Shown: piece by piece, positions 7,575-10,539 of the stretch | Layout of the letters: each line of letters begins with the position of its first letter | Position numbering within the stretch: the stretch's first letter is position 1 | Origin: Eudoraea sp. | GTDB taxonomy: Bacteria > Bacteroidota > Bacteroidia > Flavobacteriales > Flavobacteriaceae | DNA length: 10,539 nt | Assembly: GCA_013042925.1 (NCBI GenBank) | Contig: JABDPH010000014.1 | Coordinates: 1 to 10,539 of the forward strand | Direction: 5' to 3' | Program-made: the position numbers and the translations under genes | Notes under the pieces: model-generated | Databases searched by the model: none | Told to the model about the DNA's origin: nothing | What the model saw: the letters and a program-made list of their open reading frames with translations, nothing else

Positions 7575-7598
7575 AAAAAATGACATATGTCAGGTTTT
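7575..7598. promoter_or_regulatory. Palindromic operator candidate upstream of ccoS
   Basis: A perfect 12-base palindrome, TGACATATGTCA (7581-7592), is flanked by AAAA (7575-7578) and TTTT (7595-7598), giving a 24-base symmetric site with only the two base pairs at 7579-7580/7593-7594 unmatched. It lies in the 72-base gap between ccoI and ccoS. Both halves fit ATATGTCAnnTTTT, and a related half-site occurs in the ccoI/fnr divergent region. The size and two-fold symmetry fit a Crp/Fnr dimer site, with half-site TGTCA rather than the TTGAT of E. coli FNR. Binding by the neighbouring Fnr-like protein is an inference. Confidence 0.6.
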
Positions 7599-7602
7599 AA
7601 AA

Positions 7603-9972
7603 TTAATTTAATTTCTTTCCTATCACATTTGTTGCAAGGGTTGCAAAAGCAACAATACTAATTGAACTTAGCGGCATTAATATAGCTGCAATAACAGGTT
7701 CTAACTGGCCCGTTACCGCAAAATAAAGACCAACCACGTTGTACATCAATGAGAGGACAAAGCATAATTTTATAATGCTCATGGCCTTTTTAGAGGCCAA
7801 GATATAATTGTTAAGATATTTGAATTTTACGGCATCAAGAATTCCATCACAGGCAGGAGAGAATACATTTATGTTTTCAGAAATGGCTAGCCCTACATTA
7901 CTTTGTGCCAATGCGCCTGCATCATTTAAGCCGTCAGCAACCATTAGGACATTTTTGTCATTGGCTTGTAACTCTTTAACAAAATCGAGCTTATCCGATG
8001 GTTTTTGATTAAAGTACAAAGGAGTCAGCTTAGGCAGAAGCTTTTCCAACCTGGGTTTTTCACCTTCATTATCCCCTGATATAACAGCTAAATCAAGATA
8101 GCGCTTCATATTTTTAAATACTTCGGAAACCCCTTCCCTGTAGTTATTATGAAAAACAAAACGACCCTTGTAGAAATTATTTGTACTTACGTGAACCGCT
8201 GTGCTTTTATAATCACTTTGGTGCTTATGTCCTACAAAATCAGCTGAACCAACTTTAATGTCACTTTTATCCTTTACACCCTGCACTCCCTTCCCTGTAT
8301 ATTCTTTATAGTCATCAAGTGTTTCTATATTGTGTTCTTTTAACAGCTCATAGAGCGATCTGCTTAAGGGATGATTTGAGGCCCGCAAGGTATTTTTAAG
8401 AAGGGATTCTTCTTCAGCGGTTAACGCCATACCTTCATAAGTAATTGCGCTGGATTGTGTAGTAGTTATTGTTCCTGTTTTATCAAATATGGCAGTATCT
8501 ATTTGAGCCAATTGTTCTATAACCCCACTATCTTTCAAATAAAATTTCTTCCGCCCGAAAATCCGCAGCATATTACCCAGAGTAAACGGAGCAGCAAGGG
8601 CAATGGCACACGGACAGGCTATGATAAGGACAGCAGTAAACACATTTAATACTTTACTACTGTCATTGATCATCCAAAAAGAGGCGGCTATAATTGCAAT
8701 GGTCAATACAGCGATAGTAAAGCTTTTTCCAATGCTGTCTGTCAGGGTTTGAAATGCGGTGGTCTTGTCTTTTTCGAAAACAGAATTACTCCACAATTGC
8801 GTAAGATAGCTCTGAGAGACACTTTTCAATGTTTCTATTTCAATTGCGCCGTAACACTGCCTCCCTCCGGCAAAAACTTTGTCACCTGAATTTTTTTGGA
8901 CAGGTTCTGATTCTCCGGTTACAAAGCTGTAATCTATTTGGGCCTTATTACTTATAAGAATTCCATCTACAGGGATGAGTTCCTCATTCCTGATTAGTAA
9001 CCTGTCACCTCTTTTTATATCATATACCTGAACTGTTTCCTCTTTCTTCTTTTTATTTAATCTGGTAACTGCAATGGGAAAATATGACTTGTAGTCGCGT
9101 TCAAACGAAAGGAATGAATACGTTTTTTGTTGAAAGTACCTGCCCACAAGGAGGAAGAAGATCAACCCGGTAAGACTATCAAAAAATCCGGAGCCCAGGT
9201 CTAAGGCAATCTCAAATGTGCTTCGTAAAAAAAGAACAAGAATTCCAAGAGCAATTGGCACATCAATATTTAGAAGTCGGGAACGCAGCCCTTTATAAGC
9301 CGAGATAAGATAGTCACTGCCTGCATAAAACACTACGGGAAGTGAAAAAGAAAACATAAGCCACCTGAATAATCCCTTGTATTGATCGAGCCAAAACTCT
9401 CCTACTTCAAAATACTCCGGAAAGGATAAAAACATAATATTCCCAAAGGCAAAACCTGCAACTCCAAGTTTGTAGTAGATACTTCTGTCGGTTTTGCTAA
9501 TTCCTTTGTCATAATCATCGAGTGAGATATAAGGCTCATACCCAATTCTTGCAAGTAGAATAACCAATTCTTTCAATGAAACCAGTTCCCTGTTATACGT
9601 TATTCTAATCATTTTTTTAGGGAAATCTACTTGCGAATTTGTAACTCCTGGATGTAATTTTTTTAAATTTTCTAACACCCAAATACATGAACTACAATGT
9701 ATTCCGGGAATGGAAAGATTCACAATTTGAATTGTTCCATCATCAAATTCAATTAACCGTTGAGTAATTTTATCGGAATTGAGGAAATCATATTTTCCTT
9801 CAATTTCTAAAGGAGTAGTTCCAGCAGCAGACTGAAGATCATAGTAATAGGTTAGATCATTCGTCTGAAAAATCTCATATACGGTTTTACACCCGTTACA
9901 ACAGAAGTTTTTTTCGTCAAATACTATCGCCGTAGTGCTGCAATCATCACCACAGTGGTAACATTTAGTCAT
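7603..9972 (-). CDS. ccoI: CcoI/FixI copper-translocating P1B-type ATPase
   Basis: A 789-residue P-type ATPase that exports Cu(I) for cbb3 oxidase assembly (CopA2/FixI class). The N-terminal metal-binding domain has CYHCGDDC (Cys4, 7, 11) and FCCNGC (Cys24, 25, 28), the pattern of the CcoI-type extension. A heavy-metal-associated domain follows with GIHCSSC (90-96). The core has TGES (352-355, actuator), CPC (453-455, transmembrane metal site), DKTGT (497-501, phosphorylated Asp497), HP (534-535), GDN (633-635) and ADGLNDAGAL (679-688). All catalytic motifs are intact and the length is typical. The ATG at 9972 keeps the first CXXC at residues 4-7, so a later start would destroy the metal site. 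The gene leads the minus-strand series and is divergent from the Fnr-like gene, and probably has its own promoter in the shared 116-base gap. Confidence 0.97.
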   Translation of the reverse strand: MTKCYHCGDDCSTTAIVFDEKNFCCNGCKTVYEIFQTNDLTYYYDLQSAAGTTPLEIEGKYDFLNSDKITQRLIEFDDGTIQIVNLSIPGIHCSSCIWVLENLKKLHPGVTNSQVDFPKKMIRITYNRELVSLKELVILLARIGYEPYISLDDYDKGISKTDRSIYYKLGVAGFAFGNIMFLSFPEYFEVGEFWLDQYKGLFRWLMFSFSLPVVFYAGSDYLISAYKGLRSRLLNIDVPIALGILVLFLRSTFEIALDLGSGFFDSLTGLIFFLLVGRYFQQKTYSFLSFERDYKSYFPIAVTRLNKKKKEETVQVYDIKRGDRLLIRNEELIPVDGILISNKAQIDYSFVTGESEPVQKNSGDKVFAGGRQCYGAIEIETLKSVSQSYLTQLWSNSVFEKDKTTAFQTLTDSIGKSFTIAVLTIAIIAASFWMINDSSKVLNVFTAVLIIACPCAIALAAPFTLGNMLRIFGRKKFYLKDSGVIEQLAQIDTAIFDKTGTITTTQSSAITYEGMALTAEEESLLKNTLRASNHPLSRSLYELLKEHNIETLDDYKEYTGKGVQGVKDKSDIKVGSADFVGHKHQSDYKSTAVHVSTNNFYKGRFVFHNNYREGVSEVFKNMKRYLDLAVISGDNEGEKPRLEKLLPKLTPLYFNQKPSDKLDFVKELQANDKNVLMVADGLNDAGALAQSNVGLAISENINVFSPACDGILDAVKFKYLNNYILASKKAMSIIKLCFVLSLMYNVVGLYFAVTGQLEPVIAAILMPLSSISIVAFATLATNVIGKKLN

Positions 9973-10033
9973 ATTCTAAAACATTTGCTTATTACCTGAA
10001 TGCGAATTTGTAGTAATTTACTCAAAATATATA

Positions 10034-10045
10034 TGATATTTGTCA
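10034..10045. promoter_or_regulatory. Imperfect palindromic operator candidate between ccoI and the fnr-like gene
   Basis: TGATATTTGTCA differs from the perfect palindrome upstream of ccoS at 2 of 12 positions. The right half with its flank, ATTTGTCACCTTTT (10038-10051), matches the other site's right half at 11 of 14 bases. It lies in the divergent promoter region, with its centre 67 bases from the ccoI start and about 50 from the regulator start. A Crp/Fnr-type dimer, most simply the product of the adjacent gene, could control both directions from here. The left half is weak, so confidence is moderate. Confidence 0.5.
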
Positions 10046-10054
10046 CCTTTTCAA

Positions 10055-10062
10055 TAATTTTG
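10055..10062 (+). promoter_or_regulatory. -7 promoter element for the fnr-like gene
   Basis: TAATTTTG is an exact match to the Bacteroidetes -7 consensus TAnnTTTG and lies 26 bases before the ATG, leaving a leader of roughly 20 bases. No TTTG lies at the usual 17-23 base distance upstream; the nearest (10039-10042, within the palindrome) is only 12 bases away. The palindrome centre would fall near -27, inside the RNA polymerase footprint, which suggests repression rather than activation. Confidence 0.45.
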
Positions 10063-10088
10063 ATCTTCTAAAGCCTAAACAAAAATTC

Positions 10089-10539
10089 ATGGGTTCTGAA
10101 AGCAGGTGTGAGAATTGTATAATACGTCAGTTTAATTCATTGCGCGCCATGACTAAGGAAGAATTAAAGCAGGTATCTGATTCAAAGACTTCCAAAATCA
10201 TCAAAAAAGGTGAGGCAATTTTTGAGGAAGGTGAAAAACTCAATGGCGTTTTTTGCGTAAGGGAAGGGGTTTCCAAACTTTCCAAGCTAAGCTCTAATGG
10301 AAAAGATCAAATAGTGAAATTGGCTACCAAGGGTGAAGTAATGGGCCAACGTTCTGTGATTGCGGAAGAAACTTCGAATTTGAGTGCAGTGGCTGTTAAT
10401 GATATGGAACTCTGCTTCATACCTAAAGAAGCAATTGTTAATACCTTACACAAGAATCCTGATTTTACTTTTGAAGTTCTTCGCCTCATGGCACATGACT
10501 TAAGGGAAGCAGATGATGTAATTGTAAATATTTCACAAA
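10089..10539 (+). CDS. Crp/Fnr-family transcriptional regulator (Fnr-like), truncated by the window edge
   Basis: The first 150 residues of a Crp/Fnr regulator; the helix-turn-helix is beyond the edge. The N-terminus carries CENC (Cys7, Cys10), then a cyclic-nucleotide-binding-type beta-barrel (about 30-120; IKKGEAIFEEGE at 37-48, GKDQIVKLATKGEVMGQ at 71-87), and the start of the long dimer helix (about 125-147). Cys7, Cys10 and Cys109 align with E. coli FNR Cys20, Cys23 and Cys122, ligands of its oxygen-sensing [4Fe-4S] cluster. The place of Cys29 is Asn16. A further cysteine, Cys56, lies in the barrel. Oxygen or redox sensing is thus likely but not certain. The ATG at 10089 is preferred over the ATG at 10149 because the later one would remove the cysteine pair. 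The gene is divergent from ccoI with 116 bases between, consistent with control of the oxidase cluster. Confidence 0.9.
   Translation, partial: MGSESRCENCIIRQFNSLRAMTKEELKQVSDSKTSKIIKKGEAIFEEGEKLNGVFCVREGVSKLSKLSSNGKDQIVKLATKGEVMGQRSVIAEETSNLSAVAVNDMELCFIPKEAIVNTLHKNPDFTFEVLRLMAHDLREADDVIVNISQ

Noticed and set aside
7575..7598. The palindrome followed by a T run on the minus strand as an intrinsic terminator for ccoI
   Set aside because: The hairpin would have only about 4 strong base pairs with a 4-base loop and AT-rich outer pairs; the site reads better as a protein-binding palindrome. A weak attenuating effect is not excluded.
10307..10489. A 60-codon open frame on the minus strand opposite the fnr-like gene
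   Set aside because: It lies entirely within the conserved Crp/Fnr reading frame on the other strand and has no recognisable protein features.

Overview
The window looks like a chromosomal segment from a member of the Bacteroidetes, most likely a Flavobacteriaceae-type organism. The evidence is an AT-rich composition, A-rich leaders mostly without clear Shine-Dalgarno sequences, a TAnnTTTG-type promoter element, a CcoN-CcoO fusion and a one-haem CcoP. The genus is not resolved. The whole window is densely coded and no gene-free stretch exceeds about 120 bases.

Layout: positions 10539 to 7 are almost one unit. A Crp/Fnr-family regulator gene (10089 to beyond the right edge, + strand, cut off) diverges from a long minus-strand series: ccoI (Cu P-type ATPase), ccoS, a fused ccoN-ccoO, ccoQ, ccoP, ccoG, ccoH, and a SafE/DsbD-like membrane protein. 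An acetyl-CoA hydrolase/CoA-transferase gene follows 51 bases after the last of these. From ccoS to the SafE-like gene the spacings are -4 to 40 bases, so they should be co-transcribed. The 72-base gap between ccoI and ccoS and the 116-base gap between ccoI and the regulator hold the only convincing regulatory DNA.

How it works together: CcoNO, CcoQ and CcoP form a cbb3-type cytochrome c oxidase, the high-affinity terminal oxidase used at low oxygen. CcoI, CcoG, CcoH, CcoS and probably the SafE-like protein supply copper and assemble the enzyme. The Fnr-like protein is the likely oxygen- or redox-responsive controller. Two related palindromes with half-site ATWTGTCAnnTTTT, one upstream of ccoS and one in the ccoI/fnr divergent region, are good candidates for its operators.

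Most of this is a recognisable, known system in a lineage-specific form. The points worth a second look are the operator pair, the atypical cysteine set of the Fnr-like protein, the N-O fusion with an acidic insertion in the CcoO part, and the one-haem three-helix CcoP. I see no mobile element, CRISPR array, tRNA or rRNA, and no wholly new system.
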